From: Aurifilum marmelostoma
Lineage: Eukaryota > Ascomycota > Sordariomycetes > Diaporthales > Cryphonectriaceae
Assembly: GCA_027559495.1 (NCBI GenBank)
Contig: JAMXSV010000017.1
Coordinates: 992,001-1,056,000 of the forward strand
Reading direction: 5' to 3'
Length of the DNA stretch: 64,000 nucleotides
This document shows, piece by piece, positions 46,162 through 56,910 of this stretch. Positions within the stretch are counted from its first letter, which is position 1. Every line of letters starts with the position of its first letter. Under the pieces are notes generated by a model that had not been told where the DNA came from, did no database searches, and was given only the letters and a program-made list of their open reading frames with translations. Position numbers and translations under genes: made by a program.

Positions 46162-47249
46162 ATGTCGAGACCAGAGGACTTGGTGCCGAGGTTCAAGCTC
46201 GGACGCCTGCTCAACCAGGGTGCGCGCCCGCTTCCTTGAGCCACGTTCTGCCCACCTTGTTATCCCGAACGCGTCAAGCAGCTGACCATCCACACGCACA
46301 TCTTGAACCACGATGAACAGACCAGGCAGGACGGAGGACGTCGTTATGCGGCACCATCGACGAGCAGCCTGCGCTGCTGATCTTCGAGCGCGCCCCCTTC
46401 CCCAGCTCCAGTGACTACCTGGGCTCGATAGCGGGCAGCCTTCGAACGCTCAAGAACCTCGGCGCGAATGACATCTACCACTGGTACATGGCCAGCAGCG
46501 GTGCGATCGACGGCGGTCCGGACGGTGCCGAGTTCGCCGACCTCAAGATCAACCTGATCTACCCGTGCACAGAGCAACACATCAAAAAGTACAGCAAGCA
46601 AGGTGTGCGCTTCGTGACCGAGACCCCAGAAATTTACCGCGACAAGATCCGCCCGCACATGCAGGCCAAGCGTGACCAGGGCAGGCTGAACTGGGTGTTC
46701 AACATCATCGAGGGCCGCAAGGAGGTGGAAGATGTGATATACAGGACGCCTCTCGGCCAGGCGGGCGAGGAGGGTTTCCTCCTGTTGCCGGATCTCAACT
46801 GGGACCGCAAGACCATCGAGGCTCTTCACCTGCTGGGGATCGTGGAGCGTCGCGACATCTGGAGTCTGCGGGACCTCAAGGTCAAGCACCTCGCGTGGCT
46901 CCAACACATGAAGACCAAATTCATCGAGGCCACCGTCAAGGTGTACCCAGACGTCGAGTCTGACCAGCTCAAGTTGTATGTGCACTACCAGCCCACGTAC
47001 TATCACTTCCATATCCACATCGTCCACGTGGCCCTCGAGGCGGGGCAAACGCAGGCCACAGGCAAGGCAGTCGGGCTGGACAGCATCATCGAGCACCTGA
47101 GGAGCATGGGCGCCGACGAGCAGGACAAGGGTATGGACTCGGTATCATTAAGTTACACGCTCGGTGAGGCTAGCGAGTTGTGGGCAGAAGTATTCGAGCC
47201 ACTCAAGAAGAGCGGTACTGCTTCTCAATCTCAAGAACCAGGTCGTTGA
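46162..47249 (+). CDS. Scavenger mRNA-decapping enzyme DcpS
   Basis: DcpS hydrolyses the residual m7GpppN cap after 3'-to-5' mRNA decay. Exon 1 (46162-46219, MSRPEDLVPRFKLGRLLNQ) and exon 2 (46330-47249) join in phase 1 across a 110-base intron (GTGCGC to GGCAG, branch GCTGAC), giving 325 residues. The N-terminal swapped domain (GTIDEQPALLIFERAPF) is followed by the HIT hydrolase domain. The His triad is His245-x-His247-x-His249 within YYHFHIHIVHV, with His247 the expected nucleophile by family precedent. A conserved LLPDLNWD motif precedes it. The last 47 coding bases overlap the coding end of the convergent GILT-like gene. Confidence 0.93.
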
Positions 47250-48183
47250 CTTCGGGCCCATGAGGACAATCCGACCACTCTCCGCCATCCCTAATGCAGT
47301 AGATTTCTTCGTTCACTCGTACCGTGCAGCTCTTGGTAACGCCGGCCTAAAAATTAAATTGTATCTCGTCAGAAGGAGTGCTTCAGCGTGTGGCCGTGAT
47401 AGCCCGTGTGGGATTAAACAGCCTTACCTCTGCACTTCTCCGAACACTGCTCCTCAGCATGTCCACACCAAATGCTCCGTCGTCCTGGTCTGCACAGTCG
47501 CTCAGCTTTTCGAAATCGATGGCATGCTCGAGGGCGCAGTCCTCGATCAGACTTCTCTGGGGTATATCTTCATAATCCTTGATCATGCACATCGCGAAGC
47601 CCAGATATATCTTGGGATCGGGGTACAGGGAGGCAGCGCAGAGCAGCATGATGTTTCCGAGACCTATCTCAGAGGAAAGGGCAGAGCCGGTCTTGTTAGC
47701 CACACCAGATACGCAGAGTTTACCCCCGGACCTTCTTTCTCATCCCAAGGACAGTCCTGACGACATACACTCTTCGGGGCCATGCTTGCAGTCCACTCCA
47801 TCATTGGCCGTGGGCGTGCCGATGTACGACAGGGTGAAGTTGACCTTATCGAAGACGCGCTGCATGGTAGGCAGAATCATCATTCTGAGGCAGTCCTTTG
47901 CATCCGGGCATTTGGACATGATGTGGGCCTCGAGGGGGACGAGGGCCTTGGTGCTCGTCGCCATGGCCGCCTGCGCCTCTGCGTTGTGCGTCGGAGCGAG
48001 CCTGGCGACCTGTGGGAGGATGCCGAAAGGCGTAGCTGGTCTCACGTAGTAGTAAAAACACAAGACCACGAGGGTCGTGATCAGGAGAGGCCTCAGCCTG
48101 CGTGCTGGCCGTGCGTAGGGCTTCATCGTGGCTTGCGCGGGCCTTCCGAGCTTGTCGTACTTGTAAGCGGATTTCTCGTCCAT
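47203..48183 (-). CDS. GILT-like thiol reductase, membrane-anchored
   Basis: Exons 47769-48183, 47428-47663 and 47203-47346 (donors GTATGT and GTAAGG; acceptors GATAG and TTTAG) keep frame and give 264 residues. A helix at about residues 30-47 (LLITTLVVLCFYYYV) is a likely signal anchor placing the rest in the secretory lumen. The GILT region begins VPLEAHIMSKCPDAKDC, with Cys92 and Cys98 five residues apart instead of the CxxC of animal GILT. Further Cys occur in CKHGPEEC, LLCAASLYPD, FAMCMIKDYE and ADCADQ-like positions. The end, GGEWSDCPHGPEVNDLV, matches the usual close of fungal members. Family enzymes reduce protein disulfides in acidic compartments; with this altered spacing, redox activity here is unproven. 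Confidence 0.85.
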
Positions 48184-48541
48184 AGTGTACCAGACAGTAT
48201 CCGTCCTTTTTCGATCGGATCAGAGTCCAACAGTAGGCGGTTGGCGTCGGGGCGAATGAGTAAAACACGACAGAAAATAGGGGGGATGTGGTGTGTTGGG
48301 GGTTGGAGGAGGACCGAGTCGTTAGAGGAAGGAAGGATGACACTATCCTGGAGAGAATGGCGCCTGCGGGTCGTAGCTTATCCTGACGTGTAATGCGGCT
48401 CCGGGGCGTGCACGGCAGCCACTTCATCTCCCAGCCACTACAGATGTTTCTTGAACGGCACAGGTACAGCATGAGGGGGTGGCGCCACCCCCCTGTCTCT
48501 CCCAGCTCTGCCCCTCACCTATGACCAACAAAGGGAAAAAA

Positions 48542-48577
<36 letters not shown>

Positions 48578-49550
48578 CAGGATGAAAGCAAAAGGAAAGG
48601 CTGTGTCTTGCAGGCCCGTTTGCAGCGCCTATTGCTGTCCATTGATCTGATCAGTACATGTAGAACCACTAGAATTACCATAGGCATACTATAGTACAGT
48701 GCAGTCCGCAAGTACGTAGAAACACGCCCTGGGTACAGTACTCTCTAGTTTTCCTACAATGTTCCATGGTGTTCCGTTCGCCCTTTGGGTTTTGTAGTAA
48801 CGTATTATGCATTGCACCCTCCAGGTTGAGTTACCTTCTTGTGATAGATGCTATATGATACCATGCATTGCCGTCCTCTCACAAGGTTACGTCGGTCTGA
48901 CGATCCCGTGTTTTCCTGCCTACGTTACAGTTGGGGGGGAGAGAGAGCCGGTTGGGGGGTGGAGTCAGTCTGGGTGTTGTGCAGGCTGCTGCCCGCCTGC
49001 TCACGGGCGTCGTTCAGGGTCTAATACCCAACTCCACTAGTCACTGTCTGTGGTACCGGCACCGTACTGTACCACGACTCTCTGCAGTGCCTGTGGCTTG
49101 GGGCTTATCGATTGGGCGGGCTCAGAGTCACTCTAACCCCTGAACCACCACCACCACCCAGCACAACAGCACTAAAAGGAGGGTGACCTTTTTCAAAGTC
49201 ACTCCTCTCTTTGGATTGGTCCTACAAGTCCACCCAGACGAAGGCGAGAGGAAGAGGTACTCCTCTCAACTTCATACACAAAGGGCCTCACCCCTTGTTC
49301 TTCTCGAGCAGGAGACCAAGATTTAATTTTTTTTTTTCCTTTTTCTTATTTTCTTCTTCTCCTTCATTCTCAGCAGACGAGGTGTGCCAATGTCGTCTCA
49401 TTCCTTGCGACGTTGAAAGGAGGACCAGGCCATCACCCCTAGAAAGCCAAGGACCATCATCATCAGTAGCTATGAGAAGCAGGTCTACGCGCCCCGTACT
49501 TACAACTTGACTGTGTACCACAAACACTCACACCCACTCGCTCTCTCGAA
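48184..49550. promoter_or_regulatory. Divergent promoter region of GILT-like and hexokinase-like genes
   Basis: About 1.4 kb between divergent starts. It contains a poly-A plus (TA)n tract at 48537-48574 and copies of a GTACAGTAC/GTACTGTAC-type string (48693-48698, 48733-48741 and 49063-49071). A T-rich pyrimidine tract at 49326-49375 lies about 180 bases before the hexokinase start. No gene was seen. Confidence 0.45.
48537..48574. repeat. Poly-A followed by (TA)n
   Basis: About 23 A bases run directly into about seven TA units, in an intergenic region. This is consistent with expansion of a simple sequence. Confidence 0.85.
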
Positions 49551-51212
49551 ATGTCTCTCGAACAGCAGCGACAGCGCCCTTCGGTTTCGGCAGAGGAGTT
49601 CCTCGCCCCTCTCCGCATCGATGATACCACAGTACACAGCCTCTCCCTCGAGATGGCCAGGACTTTTACAGAGCTGTCAGCCAAATCGGAGGCCCAGTGC
49701 CTGCCCACGCCCATCAGCGAGTCCCTGCTCAGACGAGTCAACGGTGCTGACCGTGGCCGTTACCTTGCTATCGACATAGGCGGCACAAACCTGAGGGTCG
49801 GGTTTATCGAGCTGCTCCCAGAGGAGGACAGTAGCGAGGGAGGAGGCGTGACGAATGGGAGTTCTTCGGCAGCAGGGCGCCACGGGTCCAGGCTGCGGCG
49901 GCTCCTCGAGCAGTCCTGGCCCATAGGCGAGCACCTCAAAATGGAGAACCCCGAGAGCCTCTTCTCGTGGATCGGCCAGTCCATCGCCACGGTAGTCAGG
50001 CGGGCGCACGAGGAATGGGGCTTCGACCCAGACAGCGAACTGCCCATGGGGGTCACCTTCAGCTTTCCTGTGGTGCAGACCTCTGTGTCGCAGGCAAAGA
50101 TCATGTCCATGGGGAAGGGGTTTGCCATCACCTCAAAGCTGGACCTGGGCTCGTACCTCCTCACCGGCTATGAGCAACATCGCCAGGACCTGCCGCGCAT
50201 CGCCATCGCCGCCATCGCCAACGACGCCATCGCGACGCTGGTCTCGTTTATCTACCAATTCCAGGCCCAGCCGCACCAGAAGGCCGCGATGGGCCTCATC
50301 TGTGGGACCGGGAGCAACGCGACAGTACCCCTCAGGCTGAGCAGCCTTCACCCGAGCAAGAGGCCCAAGACGGTGAGCGTGGTGCCGGGCCAGGCGGGCG
50401 AGGACGTCAGGCTGGCGGTGAACACCGAGTGGGGGATCAACGGGACAGCACCACCGCTGCGAAAGTTTGGCCTCGTCAGCCGGTGGGATACAGAGCTCGA
50501 CATGGCGGGTGAGGCGCCTGGGTTTCAGCCTCTGGAGTACATGACATCAGGCCGCTACCTTGGCGAGCTGGGACGCCTCATATTCGTCGACTACCTGACC
50601 TCTGTGCTGGGGTTCGAGTCAGGAGGGCTGCCCACCAGACTTAAGACGAGGTTTGGCCTCAGCACGACATTTCTCAGCCATTTTAGCCCAGGGGGTCAAG
50701 AGACATTACTAGAGCAGCTGGAGAGGGAGTTCCCTTTGGAAAAGGACAAGGAGAATCTACGGTCTCCGTCACGCTGGACAGACGAGATGGCCAATGTCCT
50801 TCATCAGATCGCCGTGGCCATCGAGGTCAGGGCAGCCGGGATTGTGGCGGCCAGCACCATCGGGCTGCTGATGTGCGCAGGAGAGCTTCCATCACCACCT
50901 ACAGACACGACAGCGGGCACTCCATCATCATTATCATCATCACCACCATCATCATCACCAACACCACCACCACCCACGACAACGACGGATTCCGAAAACG
51001 CCTCCGAGCTGGTCGTGGGGTACACGGGAGGCTGCATAACAGGGTTTCAGGACTACCTCAAGGATTGCCAGGCCTTTCTGGACAAGGTCATCGCGCTGGA
51101 GTATGGCAGGGACACGGAGCGCCGGGTGCTGCTCTCTCCTTGTCATGATGGTGGGATCATTGGGGCTGGCATTTTGGTTCCGGCGTCACTTCACAGCGAG
51201 ATCGCCCGATAA
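49551..51212 (+). CDS. Atypical hexokinase (HxkC/XprF- or HxkD-like)
   Basis: An intronless gene of 553 residues with both hexokinase domains. Phosphate-1 motif DIGGTN is at 75-80, TFSFP at 169-173, the catalytic Asp in IANDAIAT at 225, GTGSNA at 252-257 and NTEWG at 291-295. In the sugar-binding WTKGF motif the sequence reads SMGKGF (about 186-191): Trp and Thr are lost but Lys is kept. The EWG is not followed by the usual SFD/AFD. Such departures are seen in fungal non-catalytic hexokinase-like regulators, for example Aspergillus XprF/HxkC, which acts in the carbon-starvation protease response. A Pro/Ser/Thr insert of about 45 residues (from codons near 50885) lies in the nucleotide-binding half. 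Weak kinase activity cannot be excluded because the main catalytic residue is present. Confidence 0.85.
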   Translation: MSLEQQRQRPSVSAEEFLAPLRIDDTTVHSLSLEMARTFTELSAKSEAQCLPTPISESLLRRVNGADRGRYLAIDIGGTNLRVGFIELLPEEDSSEGGGVTNGSSSAAGRHGSRLRRLLEQSWPIGEHLKMENPESLFSWIGQSIATVVRRAHEEWGFDPDSELPMGVTFSFPVVQTSVSQAKIMSMGKGFAITSKLDLGSYLLTGYEQHRQDLPRIAIAAIANDAIATLVSFIYQFQAQPHQKAAMGLICGTGSNATVPLRLSSLHPSKRPKTVSVVPGQAGEDVRLAVNTEWGINGTAPPLRKFGLVSRWDTELDMAGEAPGFQPLEYMTSGRYLGELGRLIFVDYLTSVLGFESGGLPTRLKTRFGLSTTFLSHFSPGGQETLLEQLEREFPLEKDKENLRSPSRWTDEMANVLHQIAVAIEVRAAGIVAASTIGLLMCAGELPSPPTDTTAGTPSSLSSSPPSSSPTPPPPTTTTDSENASELVVGYTGGCITGFQDYLKDCQAFLDKVIALEYGRDTERRVLLSPCHDGGIIGAGILVPASLHSEIAR

Positions 51213-53235
51213 GGGCATAGTAGATTGGGTGCCATGTTTTCCGTTTTTAATCTTGCTTCTTGTCTTTTCTTCTTTTTTCCTTTTTTATTTTTTTACCTTA
51301 TCTTTTGGAGCGCAGCATGGTTGGTAACCTAGGGATATAGAGTGGTGGTGGCCTTTGATACAGCTATACAGACATGCATACGTACATACAACAGCAGCAG
51401 CAGCAAACAGGCGCTTGAGTGGCGTGACAGACGGATGGAGGGAGGCATGACCCGGTTCATAGCGAAGCAATATCATCGTATGGCAAGACAAATTTACACA
51501 AAATGATTTTTTTGTATTTTTCATTTTTTATTTTTTTCTCTCCTTGTTTTCCTCCAACGAGGTTGGTTGCTGCCGCTGCTGCCGCATGCTCGTCCTTCTC
51601 TTGATACTTGGCACTGCCCATGTGAGACGATCACACCCACCACCCGCCACCAACATATATACATGCGCGCTCGCGCAACACACAAACACACACACACACA
51701 CACACACACCAAAAGCTGCGCTGGAGATTGGCTTGGCCGGGAGAAGAGGGGGGGGGGGGGTCCCTCTTTGCCCGGCCTAATGCAACGTTTCATGAGCCGG
51801 CCGGCGAGAGAGCTTGCCGGCGGGAACCCGCACCCTGCCACGAGAATGTTCACGCGGGATAAAAGAACAAGGACCTGGCTTCATCTGCCGCTGGCCGTGG
51901 TTGTGATGGCTGCTGGAGAAGACGGTACCACAGAGCTTAGTAACGATGGTTCCCCGTCCCGTGCATCGTGTGTCATTGTTCTGGTATGCTGCGAGATAAG
52001 TCAGTAGAATGCCGAGGTCTGTCGCGGCTGAGAGGGAGGGAAAGGGCAAGGGAGGCGCGGGGGGGGGGCGCCTGCGGTGCTGTGCCCCTGACTTACAGGC
52101 TGCCCGCCCGACTTCCCACGTGGCTGACTGACACCCAGGAGAGGGGTACCTACTTATAAAGTACCTACGCCGCCTATGGGGTACGTACTATACGATACTG
52201 TACTGTACTGTACTGTTGGGCACAGGGTCTGTTCCGGGATATTTCATAGAGAAGGGGATGAACAAGGTAATCAATTACTCTCGACACAATCATCATGATC
52301 TTCTTTATGCAGAACATCTGAGCCTTTTGGTATTTCTCACATCTGAAGAGTTTCCCTTGTCACTCATTTGTTTGTTGTTCCAACAGCCCTCTTTTGTTTT
52401 CTGAGCAAGTGAGTCACCTGCCAGGTCATGAAAACATTTGAATGCAGAAGGCCAGTGTCTCACAAGGTTCTTTCTGCCTTTATCCTGCTGAAGCTATCTG
52501 CATCTTATGATCATCAGGCGGGTGTCTTCCTTCTCGAGTCCTGTATGAGGGCGTGGTCCATGATGGTACACGGTGTTAACAGGTGAATAAGCCATCTGCA
52601 GAGAAGCAAGGTCAGTTTACCAGTACATTTAATATATGTATGAAAAACCAAGCATAAATATGAAATACTTTCTTTATTCATGATATTGTGCAAGAGACTC
52701 ACTGATCATCGACCAGCCTTGCAGTAGACTCAGTAGGGTCTTTCATGTGAGAAGGAGAGAGGGGGAGAGAAAGAGAGAGAGAGAGAGCGAGTGGGCCACA
52801 GAAGACAGAGGTGCTCCATGTTGCTTCTGTCAGGGCAAGCAAGGGGCTCTCTAGGTGGGGTTCTCGGGTGGCTCCTGTCCTGTGTTGCCTGCATATCACT
52901 ACGTCAGTGCACTGGTGCAGGGGTTCTAGCAGCTCATTACGCGCAGTCACAACCGAATTAGTTTATTATTGTTTTTGGGCTTCACACCCGTCATAAACTT
53001 GACCAAGGGATGAACTGTGCAACTTTCCACAGAGCTTGCCCCCTTTCCTCACAATGACTCCGGCAGTAGGCACCCTCTGAAGCCTCAGAAACAGAGTCCC
53101 TCCTCACTACTGAAACATCTGATTTTTTTTTTCTTTTCTCCCCAACCCCCAAGTGAGAGAGTCTTTGAGTCCTGGGGTCTGGGCGCATCGACTTGTGACG
53201 ACCCGTGTGACCCCTCCTCCTCACCCAGACTCACT
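51213..53235. other. Intergenic region, 2.0 kb, upstream of the deacetylase gene
   Basis: Holds a T-rich tract at 51260-51296, a (CA)n repeat at 51684-51709, a G13 run near 51752, and repeated GTACTG units at 52185-52216 next to TACCTACTTATAAAGTACCTAC. The part just before the HOS3 start is pyrimidine-rich. Open frames here lack motifs. Confidence 0.45.
51684..51709. repeat. (CA)n microsatellite
   Basis: About 13 CA units, preceded at 51678 by a shorter ACAAACA stretch, in the intergenic region after the hexokinase-like gene. Confidence 0.85.
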
Positions 53236-56200
53236 ATGTCTTCGTCGCCAATGCTGCCATCGCCCAACCCCATGGCGACACCAGCCAAGCAGAGGGTTCC
53301 CTCGAACCAGTCGGGAGGAGGCTCAGATGGGGATCTGCTGCATTCTCTCAAGGGGCTTGCCATCTCAACCTCGCCATCCTCTGCAGCTACTCCTCCTGCG
53401 CGTTCGCCCATTAGCACCAACGCCACCCACAGGCCGGCCGTCGACCGATCTCCTTCGTCACTCAGCGTCCGATCCGTCTCGCGTGTGTCTTATGGAAACA
53501 ACGGCGGCAACGGAGCAGGTCGTGATTCGCGCTCAGCAACTCCGAGCTTAATACGAAAGGCATCCATGAACTCACTGCACTCCGCCAACGGAGTTGCGCC
53601 GCCGCGTCGATCTGCCTCTGGCAACATGCCAACCTCTCCCTCGCGCCCGCACATGTCGCCGGATACCTCGCGGCCCCCTCCCCCACCGCCAACGCCATAG
53701 CTAGAGCACATTTCCGCGGCGAGCTCGAGCAGCTGCACGGTGGCGACGGGGCGGGACGCGCCGCTGAGACGATCGTGGTCCTCCATGATTCGTGCTACGG
53801 GCACCGCTTTTCTCGCCCCAAGACGTCTCGCGCCGCGCTGAGCACCGTCGTCGAACGTCCCGAGAGGGTCAAGGCTTGCGTGTTGGGTGTTGCAGCCGCC
53901 TACGTGCTGCTGGGAGAGCGTCATGTCGACGGAGAATACCCGCCCCACCCGGACCTGAACGCGTCGAACATACCCTCGATCCCGTTTCGCATTCACAAGT
54001 CCACCCGTCGCCTGCCCCTTGCGTCACCTGCGGTCACGAACGTACACGGCGTCAAGTGGATGGAGGAGCTCAAGGTCATGTGCGACGCCGCCGAGGGCAA
54101 GCTTGCGATGGGTGGAAAGGAGCTACAGCGCCCAGAGATGAACCGCGGTTCAGACGGCGAGCAGCCTAAGAAGCTGCACGAGGGCGACCTGTATCTGTGC
54201 TCAGAGTCGCTCGAGGCTCTGGAGGGCTCGCTGGGCGCTGTCTGCGACGCTGTGGATGCTGTCTTCAGACAGGGCGGGCCCAGCCGCGCGTTTGTTGCCG
54301 TCCGCCCTCCTGGACACCACTGCTCGGCAGGCTTTCCGTCGGGTTTCTGCTGGGTCAACAATGTACACGTCGGCATCATGCATGCCATCCTGGCCCACGG
54401 CCTCACGCATGCTGCAATCATCGACTTTGACCTGCACCACGGCGACGGCTCACAGGCTATCGCCTGGCAGCACAATTCGAGGGGCGTGGGTCTGAGCAAG
54501 AACGCGGCATATTGGAAAAAGGCCTCGATCGGGTACTTCTCGATCCACGACATCAACTCGTACCCCTGCGAGCTGGGAGACGAGGAGAAGGTCAAGAATG
54601 CCAGCCTGTGTATCGACAACGCCCACGGGCAGCACGTCTGGAACGTCCACCTGGAGCCCTGGCAGACGGAGGCCGAGTTCTGGGAGCTGTACGAGGACAA
54701 GTACGCCGTCCTGCTGCACAAGGCCCGAAAGTACCTCAAGGCACACACGAACCGCCTGCGCACGGCAGGCCAGACCTCCAAGGCGGCCATCTTCCTGTCT
54801 GCAGGCTTCGACGCCAGCGAGTGGGAGGGGGCTGGCATGCAGCGTCATAGCGTGAACGTGCCCACCAGCTTCTATGCCCGCATCGCCCGCGACGTCGCAA
54901 AGATTGCCGAGGAAGAGGGGACCAGTGTTCAGGGCAGACTCATCAGTGTTCTCGAGGGCGGGTATAGCGATCGTGCTCTGACATCTGGAGTCATGAGCCA
55001 CATCAGCGGCCTGGCTGGCAGCGATCCTGTTGCTCCGGTAGGAGACCACAGCGGAGCCGCCGGTGACGTGATGATGGGGGGGAATTATGAGTGATGGTAT
55101 GGGCGGCCGGAGGAACTCCCTCGAGGTCAAGCTGCGCCCCCACGCCTACAGTGCCTCGTGGTGGAGCCCAGAGAGCCTTGACACGCTCGAGTCGGGTGTT
55201 GTCGTGTCTCCGCCGGCACCCAGAGTGCAGCGGAGCTTCACGCCAGGTAACTACTCAACACCAACACAGTCGTCCACGGCAAAGATGGTCGACATTGCAA
55301 AACTTCGCCGTCAGGCTTCTTTCAATGGCGTGCCGCCCCCCAGGATGCCCACTCCGCCGCCGCCTGAGGTGCCTTGGAATGTCGCGGCACACGGACTGTG
55401 TACCTTGTTGACACCTACCGAGCGGACCACAACCAGCTGCAGCCCTCAAGAGCTCACAGCCGAGGCTACGCGGGCCCGACGCGAGCGGCATCTGGCCTTG
55501 ATGGGCATCACAGAAGACCAGGCTGCTGCTGCCCCTGCGGCGGAACAAGCTCATCCTCCGCCGTCGAGGATGAGCTTGCGGGAGCGCAAGGTTGTCAAGT
55601 CGTACTTTGAAGGCAGCGATGACGAGGATCGCAAGAAGAGCAGCAGACGCAGGACTGTGGCCGGCGCAGCGGTTCTTGCCTCCGAGAAGGGCGCATCACA
55701 AAGCAGCAGCGCGTCGCAGCCCACCGGCCGTGACCCTGAGAAGCAAGCGGGACGGCGTCTTAGCGCGGCACCTTTCATTCCCGAGACTTTTGATGGTACC
55801 TCTTCGGGTCCATTCGATGCTGACCGTCCGCCCTCGAGTGCGATGACTGGACGGCCTGATTCTTCCATGAGCGTCAGAACCACCGCCACGACCGCGACTA
55901 CAACTACAAATGCAACAGGCGCAAGCAACAATCCACCTCTTGCGGTGAAGAAGACCAGAGCCACAAGCACGGCCAAGAAGGATGCGCCGCTGCCCAAACC
56001 CCCACGGGCCAAGAAGGCCGTGGTCACGGTGCACAACAAGAACGGACCGAAAGCATCGAACCCGCGAAGTCCTACGGCGAGTCGACGTGCCCCGACTAAA
56101 GAGAAGGCGGGAGATGATTTGGACAAGATAACTTCTGGCATCAAAAAGATCACACTCGTCACCAAACAACAGAAGGAGGCTCGTGCGCGCGAGAACCAGA

Positions 56201-56910
56201 AGCCTGCTGCTGGTGCCGTTGGTGGGGGTGATGACGGCGCCGTAGAGGCTACGCCGACGGACGCATCTCAGGATGCCAGTCTTCCTGTCACACCGGCAGA
56301 CCAACCACAGTGCTCACAGCAAGAGCCTATTTCTCCTGCCAACGGCGGTGGTGGGCCTCCTGCTGCTGCTGCGGCCAGCCCCCACATCCCGCAGCAGGCG
56401 CCTCAGCCAGAGATCACTCATGCTGCAGCTCCCGTGGTTCACGCGGCCGAAGAACCCAGGATCAAGACACAGACTCCAGCAGCGGGTTCCCCGGTCTCGG
56501 GCCAGGCATCGACTCCCGATACATTCATCCAATACCAGTACGATGGACCAGCGCCTGAAGCTCATCATACTTCGGACGCTCCCCTGCAGTGGCTACCCGT
56601 CAACACCGCCGCGACGCCGAGTCCCGTCAAACCAGCCGCGCCGCCTGCTATTCATACCAGCATGGCCAGTCCAGTAAAGCAGGAAGAGCCGGACGTTTTG
56701 TCGCCCAGCCTGATGAAACAGACCGAGCGCTCCACGGCTACGCCCAGCCCAATGAAGCGGGGCGACTTGCCTGTCTTCACCTCGAGCTCTCAGCTGCGGT
56801 TTGCGCCTCGCTCCACGGCAGAGCCATCCTCGGCCTCTATCCCCGCGTCACCCAAGGCCAAGGCCGAAACTGAGCGCAGGGCTGATCAGGCTATCTCGGA
56901 AGCTCCCTGA
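53236..56910 (+). CDS. hos3: Hos3-type histone deacetylase, frame broken at C and G runs
   Basis: A class II zinc deacetylase of about 1,223 residues if three homopolymer breaks are bridged. Part 1 (53236 to about 53673) is a disordered Ser/Pro-rich head. Part 2 (about 53685-55075) is the catalytic domain, reading AIARAHFRGELEQLHGGDG into VLHDSCYGHRFSRP. It has the catalytic pair in RPPGHHCSAGFPSGFCWVNN, Zn ligands in DFDLHHGDG and the ligand Asp in LSAGFDASEWEG, so it should be active. Part 3 (from about 55083) continues with SASWWSPESLDTLE and EVPWNVAAHGLCTLLTP, typical Hos3 C-terminal motifs, then a long Lys/Ala/Pro-rich tail. Parts 1 and 2 differ by two bases (two C5 runs, 53674-53678 and 53680-53684). 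Parts 2 and 3 differ by one base (G7 run, 55076-55082). Introns at these points were not found. Confidence 0.85.
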
